Under the pieces are notes generated by a model that worked only from the letters and a program-made list of their open reading frames with translations, did no database searches and was not told the DNA's origin. 60,000 bases of DNA from Owenia fusiformis (lineage: Eukaryota; Annelida; Polychaeta; Sabellida; Oweniidae). Location of the stretch: NCBI GenBank assembly GCA_903813345.2, contig CAIIXF020000006.1:7988989-8048988 (forward strand), read 5' to 3'. The position numbers and the translations under genes are program-made. This document shows, piece by piece, positions 12,201 through 59,160 of the stretch (positions are counted from its first letter, which is position 1; each line of letters begins with the position of its first letter).

Positions 12201-12917
12201 AGAGGTGGGGGACATGATGGAGAAAGTCTCGAGAGTTGGCCATAACTTTGCCAGGATGAGGCTGAATAAAGCGGAATACGTCTGCTTGAAAGTTATTTTG
12301 TTACTTAATCAAGGTACGCAACATAAAAGACAAATCACACTTATTTATTATTATGTGGTTCAATTATTAGGTTTTGCATCATTCATAGACCACATACATG
12401 AATTCACTTTTGGATAGTCTTGTTTGACTTGGTTTTCTCTGTGCTGATTTTCTATGACAAACATTTTATTCACTTACCAATTTTAGATATTATGAATTTG
12501 ATATTGTCTATCTGGAATGAAAGCAGATAAAAACTATTACATTCTTCATGAAAATTGCTGCATGAAATTATTCATATTTGTTGAAACGAAGTGATATGAT
12601 TAATGAAGATTTATATTTATCATAGAATAGTTATAATAATCAATATCAGCATGTTAAATATATCCCAAATGATGATATCTATTATTCATTTCACGATTAT
12701 TTTTTCAGATCCTAACCCAGATCATCCTTCTCTTGTGGCAATCAAGGACTTTTACATGGCGGTGTTACGTGATGTCATAATGCAGCAACACCCTGGGAAC
12801 ACAGAACGATTTTGTGACCTTCTTGCCCAACTTCCCCAGATACAGAATGCATCATCACTTTTACTGCAGAGTAAAATGATCTACATTCCATTCCTTCTCA
12901 ATACAATGAAGTCATAA
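3108..12917 (+). CDS. NR6A1: Nuclear receptor NR6A / HR4 (GCNF-like), whole gene
   Basis: Coding span of an orphan nuclear receptor of subfamily 6, joined as 3108-3212, 4444-5612, 5774-5922, 11255-12313 and 12709-12917 (2,691 nt, 896 residues). Order of domains, numbered from the ATG at 4465: serine- and methionine-rich N-terminal region (1-360); two C4 zinc fingers (C364, C367, C381, C384; C400, C406, C416, C419) with P-box CEGCK; C-terminal extension with [19 protein letters not shown], the form known in HR4 of arthropods; long Ser/Pro-rich hinge; ligand-binding domain (about 618-854). Known for the family: GCNF/HR4 proteins bind AGGTCA half-sites in the nucleus, mostly as repressors. Three sumoylation consensus sites and a CtBP-like motif fit repression. 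The last helix, [12 protein letters not shown], has no acidic residue, so a classical AF-2 is not visible. The gene is convergent with alpha-spectrin. Confidence 0.95.
3213..4443 (+). other. Intron 1 of NR6A/HR4
   Basis: GT-AG intron of 1.2 kb, AT-rich, with no repeat or extra exon recognised. The acceptor is TGTGTTTTCAG. Confidence 0.5.
4444..5612 (+). CDS. NR6A1: NR6A/HR4 exon 2: N-terminal domain and first half of zinc finger 1
   Basis: Follows a good pyrimidine-rich acceptor. Codons 1-7 (IYRPLIR) precede an ATG at 4465 with A at -3 and G at +4, a strong alternative start. The region has an acidic, serine-rich stretch (residues 50-110), then a Met/Asn/Pro-rich stretch (about 165-275). Sumoylation consensus sites are LKRE (K120), IKSE (K153) and IKSE (K282). 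The exon ends inside zinc finger 1 just after CEG, at GG|GTGAGA (phase 2), a splice position familiar in nuclear receptor genes. The Met-rich part is low complexity and probably disordered. Confidence 0.95.
5774..5922 (+). CDS. NR6A1: NR6A/HR4 exon 3: rest of the zinc-finger domain
   Basis: Encodes C384 to A432: the last cysteine of finger 1, the DNA-reading helix ([17 protein letters not shown]) and the whole of finger 2 (C400, C406, C416, C419), ending [12 protein letters not shown]. Acceptor TTTCAG at 5768-5773, donor GCAG|GTAAAT at 5922/5923. All eight zinc ligands are present. Confidence 0.97.
6941..7057. mobile_element. 117-bp foldback MITE-like element
   Basis: Terminal inverted repeat TTTGCTCCGAT / ATCGGAGCAAA, and an inner 24-bp stem (TGGCCGATTGAGTG... 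at 6967-6990 against 7008-7031) with one mismatch and a 17-base loop. The flanks share GTGAC motifs. It has no coding capacity, as expected for a miniature inverted-repeat element. Confidence 0.75.
10075..10150. repeat. 18-bp tandem repeat, about 4 copies
   Basis: The unit CATAAACTGAGTTGCACT is repeated head to tail with almost no divergence, which suggests a young expansion within the intron. Confidence 0.9.
10719..10810 (-). repeat. Dispersed repeat 'D', inverted copy
   Basis: Reverse complement of the repeat seen at 23,008, 25,935, 32,665 and 41,182. Shared blocks are AACATGCAAAATGTCA, GCCATTTGTTACAGATGCC and a TGTCCAC-like end. The middle, made of GCCGAA/GCCAA steps, is variable between copies. 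Confidence 0.75.
11255..12313 (+). CDS. NR6A1: NR6A/HR4 exon 4: C-terminal extension, hinge and most of the ligand-binding domain
   Basis: Continues the codon for A433 and reads [19 protein letters not shown], the HR4-type extension that in this family contacts extended half-sites. The hinge (about 460-615) is Ser/Pro/Ala-rich and contains CIDLSQK (552-558), close to the PxDLS motif bound by the CtBP corepressor. The ligand-binding domain starts near residue 618. Its signature region reads [20 protein letters not shown] (from W670). The exon ends ...LLNQ at CAAG|GTACGC. Assignment to the subfamily is secure. The CtBP reading is an inference. Confidence 0.95.
12314..12708 (+). other. Intron 4 of NR6A/HR4
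   Basis: GT-AG intron of 395 nt, AT-rich, with acceptor ATTATTTTTTCAG. Nothing else was recognised in it. Confidence 0.8.
12709..12917 (+). CDS. NR6A1: NR6A/HR4 exon 5: C-terminal end of the ligand-binding domain
   Basis: Completes D786 and reads [15 protein letters not shown]... to the stop TAA at 12,915-12,917. The end of the protein is [15 protein letters not shown]. The hydrophobic helix 12 position is filled but lacks the glutamate of a classical AF-2 core. This agrees with the repressor behaviour reported for GCNF and HR4. Confidence 0.95.
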
Positions 12918-13771
12918 ACTGATGATGTCATTATAATGTATGGCCTTTGTCACCAGTTCATGTGTGCACAACATTTGATGACATCATCCTTATACGCCTA
13001 GAAATATCAACGGAACCTGATGAGAGATTTTGATTAAATATGCATTATAAGATAAGAGTTTAATATTTATGTGACTATTTAAGAATATTGAGCTTCAAAC
13101 ATATATATATATAAGCTATAATATAATCATTTTTACTTTGGACATGACATCACATCACATCATTACAAAGATGCCTTGGAACACATTTCATATCTTGTGC
13201 CTTGTGTGAATATTTGAAAAGGACATTATGGATGGGAAAATAAAAGTAATTTTATATGTACAGTTTATTGACTTAACTAATGCAGAAGAAAATTCCACAA
13301 ATGTTTTGGGATAAATTGAAATTGATATTTAAATCAACTGTAATTTAGACTTCAATTATTATAATGTGTGTATACATAATGTATTATATTTATAATTGCC
13401 TAATGCCTGATGCATTTTCATTGGTTCTCGCATAATGCTTAGTAGATGTAGAATAATATTTAATCAATGAAAATGCAACAAGTAAATGCAGTAAAAATTA
13501 TTGTCATTTTATAAGGCATTGTGTTGATACTGTATTGTAACATGGTACATAAAATGTATATATGATTTGCATATACATGTAATGTTTACATGACCATTTT
13601 TCTAAGGCTTTGAGGTAATACAGAAAAAGCTCTAAAATAGTATATGATACGTAGAAAATATATAATATAGACTATGAGTTCAAAACTGTTCAACTTAAAC
13701 TTGTGCAATGAATGCCTATGCTATTGATACCAATCTGGTCTATATGTTTTACTCATGTTCAGTCCAATTTA

Positions 13772-13777
13772 AATAAA
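13772..13777 (+). promoter_or_regulatory. Candidate poly(A) signal of NR6A/HR4
   Basis: AATAAA followed within 10-40 bases by GTGTCCGTTT and CTGTGTTCC, a suitable GT/T-rich downstream element. Competing signals occur at 13,239 and 16,185. Confidence 0.4.
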
Positions 13778-14091
13778 CGGAGTGTCCGTTTCAGTGCCAG
13801 TTACCTGTGTTCCATTTTTATATAATTTAGAGGATAAAAATGTATAACTACATGTATTCATTTTATTTCAAGCATAGATTGTTTTCTGAATCTATTTTAT
13901 GAAAAATGTGACCAGTTTGGCATCGTATGCATAGGCTGTTATGTATAACCAATCATATACTACCCGACTTGAAGATCTCAGAGGTACTCCTAGGGGAGAT
14001 ACTTTAAAAAACATATTTCTCATATCATAATATGGAAAGTAAGAGGGCAAAAATGTTTATGGACATCATCATAGTTTAAGGTGCTTTTAGA

Positions 14092-14151
14092 TGAGGGGGG
14101 TTCATCAAGATATGGCATAAGGAACCTGAGCCCCCTGATGACCCCCCTCTA
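14092..14151. repeat. Hairpin in the 3' region (G-run / C-run stem)
   Basis: GATGAGGGGGGTTCATCA near the left end pairs with TGATGACCCCCCTCTA at the right, with a loop of about 28 bases. It stands out in AT-rich DNA because of its G6/C6 run. It could be a small foldback element or an RNA structure in a long 3' UTR. Confidence 0.6.
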
Positions 14152-14587
14152 GTTTGTATAAACTAACTGATTAGTTAGAAATATGTATTCACACAATTGT
14201 TATAGTAACAAGTTTTTGGTAACATTAGTTTCTATTGGGATATGGGTTTTAGTTGCTATAGCAACAAGATGCCATTTTATTACAATTTATTGAGGATATT
14301 AGTCGCTACTGTGCCATAGATATTTAACCTAATATTGGGAGACTGAGTGAGTTGTAATATATGGCAATAGTTATATGAGTGGGAACTTTATATAACATGA
14401 AAAGAGCGAGTTGAAGATTGTTGTGCAGATATGGTTTTACTGCATTGTTTAATGTACAGAGAATGTGGGAATAGTAAATATGAATTTTATGAACTGATTT
14501 ATCAACCATTTTGATTTAACAAATTGAAAAAATGAACCTAGAAATGAAACAGTTGATAAAATTCATTGAAGGAAAATGGCATTTTAA

Positions 14588-14648
14588 ATCGAAGGAGGGA
14601 ATTAAATTATATGATATTCATAATTATATAATTTCATCTCCTTCGAAG
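14588..14648. repeat. AT-rich hairpin with CGAAGGAG ends
   Basis: The left arm TCGAAGGAG plus AATTAAATTATAT pairs with ATTATATAATTTC plus CTCCTTCGA, an imperfect stem of about 26 bp. It is probably a tiny foldback element. Confidence 0.65.
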
Positions 14649-17000
14649 ACAAATGATGCATTGTGGGTGTTTCACAGGTTCAATTTATGTGTGACACAAA
14701 AACAAATAATTTGATCCTTTGATTAAAGAAACAGAAAGGCAAATGAAGAGCTTATAAGTCAACCCCGAGATTTCATAATTTTGACACTTGAATGTAAGCC
14801 TATTAAAAAACAGGTTAAATAATTTGAAACATATTTATCTAAGTCAGGGGTTTGCTATAATGTCTCAAGGGGAGAATCTAATAAATCATCCATTTTATTG
14901 ATTTACAAAGTGCGACATGCACTCAGGCAATGTGATGTCCATGTGCCAGCGATGTCACGTGTCATTGATGATGTCACATTTTATGAAGATGATATATTTA
15001 GAGTTTCCCAAGATTCACATTTGAATTGAGCCTCAAGGAAAGGTCTTGATTGATCTCTATAAAATCATTATAGAGAAAATCATTAGAGACTGAATCTTGT
15101 GTTGAAATTGACTCGATGTGACTGGATCATGATAGTTTGGGCTGTAGATTAAGCGGAACATTTAGACGGATTTGGTATGTACAGAACACAATGGAATTAA
15201 CCTCTCATGGATACAGAACACAACAGTCCTATTATTCAAGAGTGGTTATTTCCAAAATGTACTGTAAAATAGTTAGAAGCATTGTGGTTACCATAGTAAC
15301 AATGTTGTCAATAAAAGTTACTTGAATAAAAAGTAAAAGCGGCGATTTTTTGTCCGACACTTTTAGTGCTGAAAATGTGCGTCAATGCATGTGTATATAT
15401 CTAAAGCGCATGATAGTTATCTTATTGTTTATTCATTATTTACATAGGAATGAAGTAATTTATTATATGTTGAAATTAATTGATTATTATTTATGAATGT
15501 ACACATTGTGCTGTTGTTATTGCTATATATATATAAATATATAAATTAGTCGTGGACTTATGTGAGTAGAGACATACTTTTGGAGAATGCACTTTATGCA
15601 TTAAAAATGCACTGTATTATTGACAAATGCACTATGAAATGTCTTGGGTATGGAGCATAGCATTTGTTTATGTATTATTACTGTTAGCATTCAATTCAAC
15701 TTTTGAAGCTTTATACATATTTCTACACTTGACTTTATTGCTTAATTTTTATTTCTTATGAATATAAAAGAAAAATAACTATCATAGACAATGTCATACA
15801 TTGATTTTTTAATCTTCTTGAGAATGTAAAGAAACACAGGTCATGGATACTTTTAGTTGAAAGTATATAAAATAATTTTATTTTAGTTACAACACTAATT
15901 TAGTTGATTTGCATAGGTTGTTTTGCTTTTATAAATATCAATATTCTCATTTAAAACTCATGTTATCTAATATAGATGTTTTTAATAAGCCAAATGAAAT
16001 ATAATCTTGTCTTGAAATTGCGATGCAAAATATGCTGCCAGTTTTATTAATATTATTTGTTAGAACTAAACATTGGACTTTTCAAAATGTGAAATTGTTT
16101 CTGTAATTTATAGTTGGCAAAAAATGAGTTCCTACATTATTATATCATAATTGTATTTATTATATATAAATGTAGCTGTATGTGAATAAAAAAAAACAAT
16201 AAAATATATAAAAAATAAATTAATTTTAGTTATGTATGATTTTTAAATTTAATTGATTAACCTTAGAGGCAACCTCCTCAAATACTTGTATTGTATCACA
16301 CCAAAGTTCTATGAACTTATACAAGAGGCATTTCCATAATATTCATCATAACATATTTTCTCTCAATAGGTTCACGATAATCATCCATCCATAGGTGCCA
16401 TTACAAAAGCACTTTTATGGGGAAGTCTCAGCTTTATGGAAAACACCAATTTTGGAAAAGTTCATCCAGTCAAAGTATCTCACAATTTTTACAATCTATG
16501 TACTGTTTTTTCATAAATCATGTTTTTCATAAGATATTTTGGACGCAAGTTCCTCATAAAATAGACATATCCTCATATAAGAATTTTCAAATCATCACCC
16601 ATTATGTAATGACAGAGTTCAATAAGAACTCATATTTTCAAAATAATAATTTTTCGGAAGAATGCATGATTCTTATTCAATCTTTATTCAAGCTTGAAAG
16701 CCCATGATTCAAGTTGTTATAAAATGATCGATGAAAGGTTTTTATTATGCTTGGTGACAAATCGAGTCATAATGTTACATTATGTAATACCTCATAACAG
16801 CGACGCCAGCAGTGGCATTGATTTTAATTCCATGGTTTCCAGGGAAAACTGTCTGCCGCCTCATCCCAAGGTTATTCCCCTGTTCACCAAAGTTGTATCA
16901 TGTCTAACAATAGAAAATGGTTGAGGGCTCACATGGAATTTACAGATTTCTACATTTACGCCCCATTCTCATTACATCAGACAACCTGAAGTGCATAACA

Positions 17001-17105
17001 TACTGTACTCCCAGTTAATTTCACGAGTTTTAATTTCGCAATTTTACCACATTCGTGAAAAGCGTGAAACTAAATTGCACGCGAAAAATACCAGGAGTAG
17101 AGTAA
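17001..17105. mobile_element. 105-bp MITE-like element
   Basis: The ends TACTGTACTCC and GGAGTAGAGTA are inverted repeats with one mismatch. The interior alternates TTTCACGAG and CGTGAAA motifs, so it can fold on itself. Non-coding. Confidence 0.6.
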
Positions 17106-17195
17106 TTTGCAGTTATTCCAGAGCCAATTTTGTAAGTTCTCATTTATTCTGATTCTAACAGTTTGCCGTCAGGGAGCCTAATTAGTACAATTAAA

Positions 17196-17697
17196 TGATA
17201 ATTCAATTAGCCTAATATCCTAGATGCGAGTAGAAATAATCTTGATTTACATCAATAAAAATTCACAGTTCAGTCAAACTGGTGTCATATTTGGAATCTA
17301 CATATAAAATTACTTCTAAAAATGTGGTTTTGAAAAGAGTTTATCAACTTTGAAAATTTAATTTTCTTTGAAAATGTGACTTCTAGGTCCGGGAGATTCC
17401 CCATAGACCCCATGTTGTAAAAGTGAAATATCTTTTCTTGTGTTGGGCAGATAACATTTTCTTTTACTGGACATATTTTAATTTGTTTAACTATCAGATA
17501 CATAAAGGTAATTTGAAAAGTGAACCACTAAAACTGATGCATATTCAAGTTTAAGGGAATTTTGTAATATCCTGCCATGTTATTTTCCCCAAATCAGCCG
17601 CCTGGTGGCGAAACTGGTAACTACCTACTCGCATCTGAGTAATTAAAGGGATGTTTCATAACGTACTTCCTTAGAAACATCCCTTAATTAGGCTAAT
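17196..17697. mobile_element. 0.5-kb element with inverted ends
   Basis: CAATTAGCCTAAT and AGATGCGAGTAG on the left (to 17,233) recur inverted on the right (CTACTCGCATCT at 17,625-17,636, and TTAATTAGGCTAATT near 17,684-17,698). The right arm carries an additional hairpin, AGGGATGTTT...AAACATCCCT, absent from the left arm. No ORF of interest lies inside. Confidence 0.5.
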
Positions 17698-18036
17698 TAT
17701 TTATTGATTCTTATTAAATTAAGGTGGGACATACGTCTTAAAGATATTTTATTGTTTGGCTTACCTTATTATGTTCAATTGCTATCTACTTTACCCTATA
17801 TTTTTTGGTTCAAGGGTGAGTTGTTTTCAGTAGTCATACTGCTTTGAAGATGAGTTTTGATTTTCTGTTGATAAACGTTAATTCTTTTTTTATTTTAACT
17901 ACATCAGTGCACTTTATGAATGAAGTTTAAAATGTTAGGATATAGTATCAAATAAAAAGTGGAAGTGAAATATAAGTTGCTGTGGCATCAGTGACCTTAC
18001 ATCAAACAGTATACGTGTTCTGTTTACAGCAAAAAT

Positions 18037-18378
18037 ATGAACGAAACTGACATAAAAACTGTTTTCAAAGGTACATTACCCATCAAACCCTACAGCAGAT
18101 GCAAGTCAACGGCAAACCCGACTAGTGGCCACCGTTGGACCTTTCTGCGGTCTGACAATGGCCTGTTGATTTCTACAGGGTCCGCAGCAATGCACAAAAA
18201 TATTATAACTCAGAGTTATGATTTCTACAGCTACCCTGCGGCCTGTAAAAAACTGGATACGCCGTACGGAGACCGCAAGGCGAGCGTGGTTTTTCTACGC
18301 TCGCTGCAGAAATTCACTGATTTAATTGATCTGCAGTCGACGCACGGCCGCCATACGACAAATGTGACTGGGGTGTAA
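18037..18378 (+). CDS. Uncharacterised 113-codon ORF, exon-like
   Basis: An open frame, MNETDIKTVFKGTLPIKPYS... to ...TTNVTGV, then TAA. It is visibly richer in G+C than the DNA on either side. It is preceded by TTCTGTTTACAG, which would serve as a splice acceptor six bases before the ATG, and it ends in GGGGT|GTAAGA, which would serve as a donor. I recognise no domain. There is a short perfect stem, GCGAGCGT...ACGCTCGC, inside it. It lies beyond the candidate poly(A) sites of both neighbouring genes. It could be an exon of an unannotated gene, a captured or retroposed fragment, or chance. Confidence 0.25.
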   Translation: MNETDIKTVFKGTLPIKPYSRCKSTANPTSGHRWTFLRSDNGLLISTGSAAMHKNIITQSYDFYSYPAACKKLDTPYGDRKASVVFLRSLQKFTDLIDLQSTHGRHTTNVTGV

Positions 18379-18719
18379 GACAAGTTATTTGTAATTTTGT
18401 ACAATTCTACTAGGCTACCATCATTCCATGTCTTGGTTTTTTTTTAGTAAACCAGTCTCACTTTATTTCATGATTATTTTTATGAATCTGCATCTTAAAT
18501 CTTCAATATTTGGTCAGACATCAATTCTTTTTTTTTCCAGAAAATAAAATGATTGTAAGGACATGTTTTTTTTAAATAGCCTATACTGTTTCCACTCTGC
18601 TGTATCCTTCCACTCAATTTAATTTAATTAATAGTTAATATATTCAAGATTTTACTTTATCCGAGACTATCTATTTACCTCTCTTTCTTTCTCGCTTTTA
18701 TTAGTGAAAACAAACAAAA

Positions 18720-20154
18720 GAACACATTTTTTCAAGAACAAATTTATTATGGCCAAAATTTGAATAAGTCATGATTCTGAAATGAAAAGAAGCATGGAAC
18801 AACTTTGCCACATCCACATAAGCCCTATAGATATTATTAATATATTACATATTTATCAATAACTACCTAATACCAAAGTATGTAAGAATTATTGCTCTTG
18901 TTTCAGCATCCGCCAATGCTTTACACATGAAATAATTCTCCCATGCTTCGGGTAAAAATCAAATAACAGATTCTTAATATTCATATTAAAGCTGCATTAC
19001 ATTGATGATGTAACTATAGTACATTAAAAAAAACTTGTTGCATAAACGACACATGTTGCATAAAAAAGCATCAGAGTATCTCCCAGGGGTTTTAATTTCT
19101 TTAATATCCGCCTAATATCAAATACTCATCCCCACGAGTAAATATTCTGATAAATACAAGTCATTCTTAACAAAATTCCAATGAATTCTACTATAAGCAA
19201 TATTTCAGTTTTTAAAACAATGAAAACAACTCATTGCTATTTACAGGTCCTCTACCCGCCAATAGATGACCTGATTTTAACAGAATTTGAATTTAGTGCT
19301 TCATAAACTGAACTGAAGTCCATTTGAACATATTTCAATTTTTTACATTTTAATTCATCACTACCGCCTATAGTTTTGAATAAAATGTAAAAATTGTAAC
19401 AAGTTTAAAATCTATTTCTCATAACATATAACTGATATAATAAAAAGCGACCACAATTTCAAATGCTTTACAGGTATCCCATTCCAGAATCATGCAAATT
19501 CGTAAAAAGGTAATTTTGAAATCCAAAATATAACTTTTCAAAGTACAGTACATGATTTTTTCTTGAAGTAACAAGTCAGTTATAAAACTGAGAAAAACCT
19601 TTAACAATGTTTTAACTGATTTGGTACAATATTATGACAACCACATTTTTGTTGTGTCATATGAGTATATCAAGTCAAAGTGTCTTGAACATTCCAAGTA
19701 TCTTTGCTAAAAAATCCCCGAAAAAATATTTCATGAAAAATTGATGAATGATCTGTCCATCGGGAAAACATCAGGCCCGCCAAAACCTCACATAAACACA
19801 AACAGTAAGAATATTCACTAAGATTCCATTTCGAAAAAATGTGTATATGTTTTAAAACTTCAGATGACACTCATGTTTATTTTGTATCTTATGGTCCGCC
19901 AACCAAAAAATCAAAACAGACAATACCTCCTCCTTAAATGCACATACTATAAGTAAATCTAAATAAGCAATAGAAATCCTCTATTATACTACGAATACAG
20001 TCTAGGTAATAATATTTAATAAAAAAACAATCCTCAACATGATTTCGCTAATTAACATCAATTATCACTCAAGTCCAGTGGGTATCCGTTTCGATATTTC
20101 ATATCCGTTGTTTCCACTTTTTTAATTTCATATATAATCCTATAAGAGTCCATG
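18720..20154 (-). other. Predicted 3' UTR of alpha-spectrin
   Basis: About 1.4 kb between the stop codon (20,155-20,157) and the best minus-strand poly(A) signal. AT-rich, with no coding potential on either strand. No other gene was seen in it. Confidence 0.5.
18743..18748 (-). promoter_or_regulatory. Poly(A) signal of alpha-spectrin
   Basis: AATAAA on the minus strand, followed on that strand by TGTGTTCTTTTGTTTG, a good GT-rich downstream element. A second AATAAA on the minus strand lies at 18,697-18,702. Confidence 0.5.
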
Positions 20155-56855
<36,701 letters not shown>

Positions 56856-57013
56856 CTGTAATAATTTCAATTCTTTAAAACAATGTTAAAACAATAAGGC
56901 ATTGATAAAAATGGCACTGTTGTTGTGATTCAAGCAAAATACCACATAATTACTTTTGGTAAGGCTGTTTCATTTGCAAGAATTGCGACAATCATTTTGT
57001 GAACATTCTTTTA

Positions 57014-58010
57014 TAGGGTGGTCCAAAAAAAGTGAACCCCTGCAACAGGCTATAATTTTCTTAATACATGCATGAATTGGCTCATATTATCACATGTTAT
57101 AGAGAAAGGTCTAAAATTTTGGTTGATGCCATAATTTATTCTCAGTCTTAAATTTTGAAAAAATTACAAGCGTTTAACAAACATGCCTGGAAATTAGATA
57201 TTGTACAAAATTTTACAAATGTGATTCATGAAAATTGTTGAAACACATTGGATGATCTTAAATAGCTTTCAGTTAGAGATACAAGTTTAAAACCCTACCA
57301 TATGACAAAAGGGACACTATTCAAGCAGAAAACACATTTCACACTTTAATTGATCATTTTGAAGCATTTTTAACTGTTCAACAGTTCAGGGGTATGTTAC
57401 CTACACCAACAGTTAGAGGGGGGCCTCTTGTGGAAGGAAGTTGCCCCCTGTGACCAGGAATCTGACAACCCCTTCATCAAATATCTTTAAAAAATCAAAA
57501 GAAAATCCAATATTCAATGTTTTGAGCCATATATCATTAGAATTGGTCCATGATTTATGAAGATATTGACATTTCAAGATCATATAGGGGTATGTTCATG
57601 ATTTCACTGAAAAATGTTTTCGTCTGTGGAAGCTTGGCACATCTCTTTGGATCACAATAACTTTGCAACTAACAAATGCAGGATGCTAGTTTTAAGCCAT
57701 AATGTGCAAGATTTAAAATTGAACAAAGTCAGAAAATATTAGTTCTTTAAGACTGCAGCTCAAAAAATTCTCAGGGGAAAGGTGTTAAAGGGTTGAAGAA
57801 TCGCAGATATTGAAAATCACAATTTGTCCATTTTCAGTAATGTTTGGTCAGGGCTTATAATTTCTGCAAATTTCAAAACTAAGAAAAATGTATGGTACCA
57901 ACATAAGTTTTAGACCTTCCTCTACAACATGTGAAAATAAAAAATAATTCCTGCAAGTAATAAGGGAAATATGGCCAGTTGCAGGGGCTCACTTTTTTTG
58001 GACCACCCTG
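57014..58010. mobile_element. Non-autonomous mariner/Tc1-like element, about 1 kb
   Basis: The ends TAGGGTGGTCCAAAAAAAGT and (inverted) CAGGGTGGTCCAAAAAAAGT flank the element. TA dinucleotides stand just outside (57,012-57,013 and 58,011-58,012), the target duplication typical of this superfamily. Weaker inverted similarity continues for about 130 bp (for example CACATGTTATAGAG/CACATGTTGTAGAG). No transposase frame is present. Confidence 0.75.
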
Positions 58011-58832
58011 TAAAAGAAATTTGCAATTCAAAGAGAGTAACATGCCATGGATGGGGTATTCTTGGTAAAACATTTTCAATTTTCATTAACGAGCCATTAT
58101 AAGAGTTAAGAAATGAACTTGAATCTGGAAAGTAATCTAATCATTCTTCAAAAGTATTTCTAATATTGAAATGCAAAAATACATGGATATATAATGGATT
58201 AATATTAAGAAGACCTTTTTAAACTATTTTACTTAATATTCACTTGACATTCTAGAACTAAACAGTTTAAAACACAATCTAATATATTGTTAATTACTGT
58301 ACATGTATATCTATTTTAAACAATACTCTCTGCACCTTAAAGGATGAACATATTCCTAACTAGCAAAAGTAGAATTACCTATAACTTGAAATGTTGAAAA
58401 GTTAAAAACCATGCCTTTCAAACGAGCTTTGTTGAACAAAACATGCCAATATACATGTGACGTAACATTATATTTGAACACTAAGCACATCTGAACTGAG
58501 CAAGGCATGGTCATGAATTACAAATAGCTCCACCAATAATAATTTCCCAGAACCAGATTCTAAAAATATTTTGAAGTTCTACATCTGAAATTCAACTGCC
58601 CAACATGGTATCATATTAGACTACTAAATTTCATAAATTACACTTAACTATTTGTAATGAGATACAGTCAAATTATAATCCCCCACCAACCAGACTTTAA
58701 TTAATATTTCTTCTTCACTAAAAAAGCATACCAATAAACCAATATCGCCTCTGAGCTACCAGTAATATGTGTACTAACTGTACCATGCATCACTCAGTTC
58801 AGATACCCTAACTTTGTAACATTACATGAAAC

Positions 58833-59160
58833 AGATCAGTACTAATATGACATAGACCAGTACTAATATGATGTAGACCAGTACTAATATGACAGAGATC
58901 AGTACTAATATGACATAGATCAGTACATATATGACAGAGATCAGTATATATTTGTTTTAGATCAGTACAAGTATATCAGAACAAATATGATGTAAATCAG
59001 TGTATAAATGACACAGATAAGTACAAATATTACACACATCAGTATATGTAAAATATTTGATGCACATCAGTACAAATATGACATAGATCAGTACAAATAT
59101 GACATAGATCAGTACAAATATGACACCGATTAGTATAAATATGACATTGATCAGATCAAA
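58833..59160. repeat. 21-bp minisatellite, about 15 copies
   Basis: Units of the type CAGTACTAATATGACATAGA, plus one base, vary mainly in the ATGACATAGAT part. As the unit is a multiple of three, it leaves a hydrophobic open frame on the minus strand that is not a gene. Confidence 0.9.

Larger units (their letters stand above)
12918..16200 (+). other. 3' untranslated / downstream region of NR6A/HR4
   Basis: AT-rich, no coding potential. Candidate poly(A) signals are AATAAA at 13,239, at 13,772 (followed by a GT-rich stretch) and at 16,185. The transcript could therefore end near 13.26, 13.8 or 16.2 kb. Two hairpins (14,092-14,151 and 14,588-14,648) would lie in the longest form. Confidence 0.5.
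16201..18030. other. Intergenic DNA between the convergent genes
   Basis: AT-rich, with short open frames around 16.4-16.9 kb that show no recognisable protein pattern. Two inverted-repeat elements are present (17,001-17,105 and 17,196-17,697). Confidence 0.6.

Noticed and set aside
16417-16924. Two overlapping open frames of 76-96 codons
   Set aside because: Low-complexity, AT-driven sequence with no recognisable domain and no splice context.
17585-17640. tRNA-like impression of GGTGGCGAAACTGG
   Set aside because: No acceptor stem, anticodon arm or T-loop could be drawn. It belongs to the inverted-end element.
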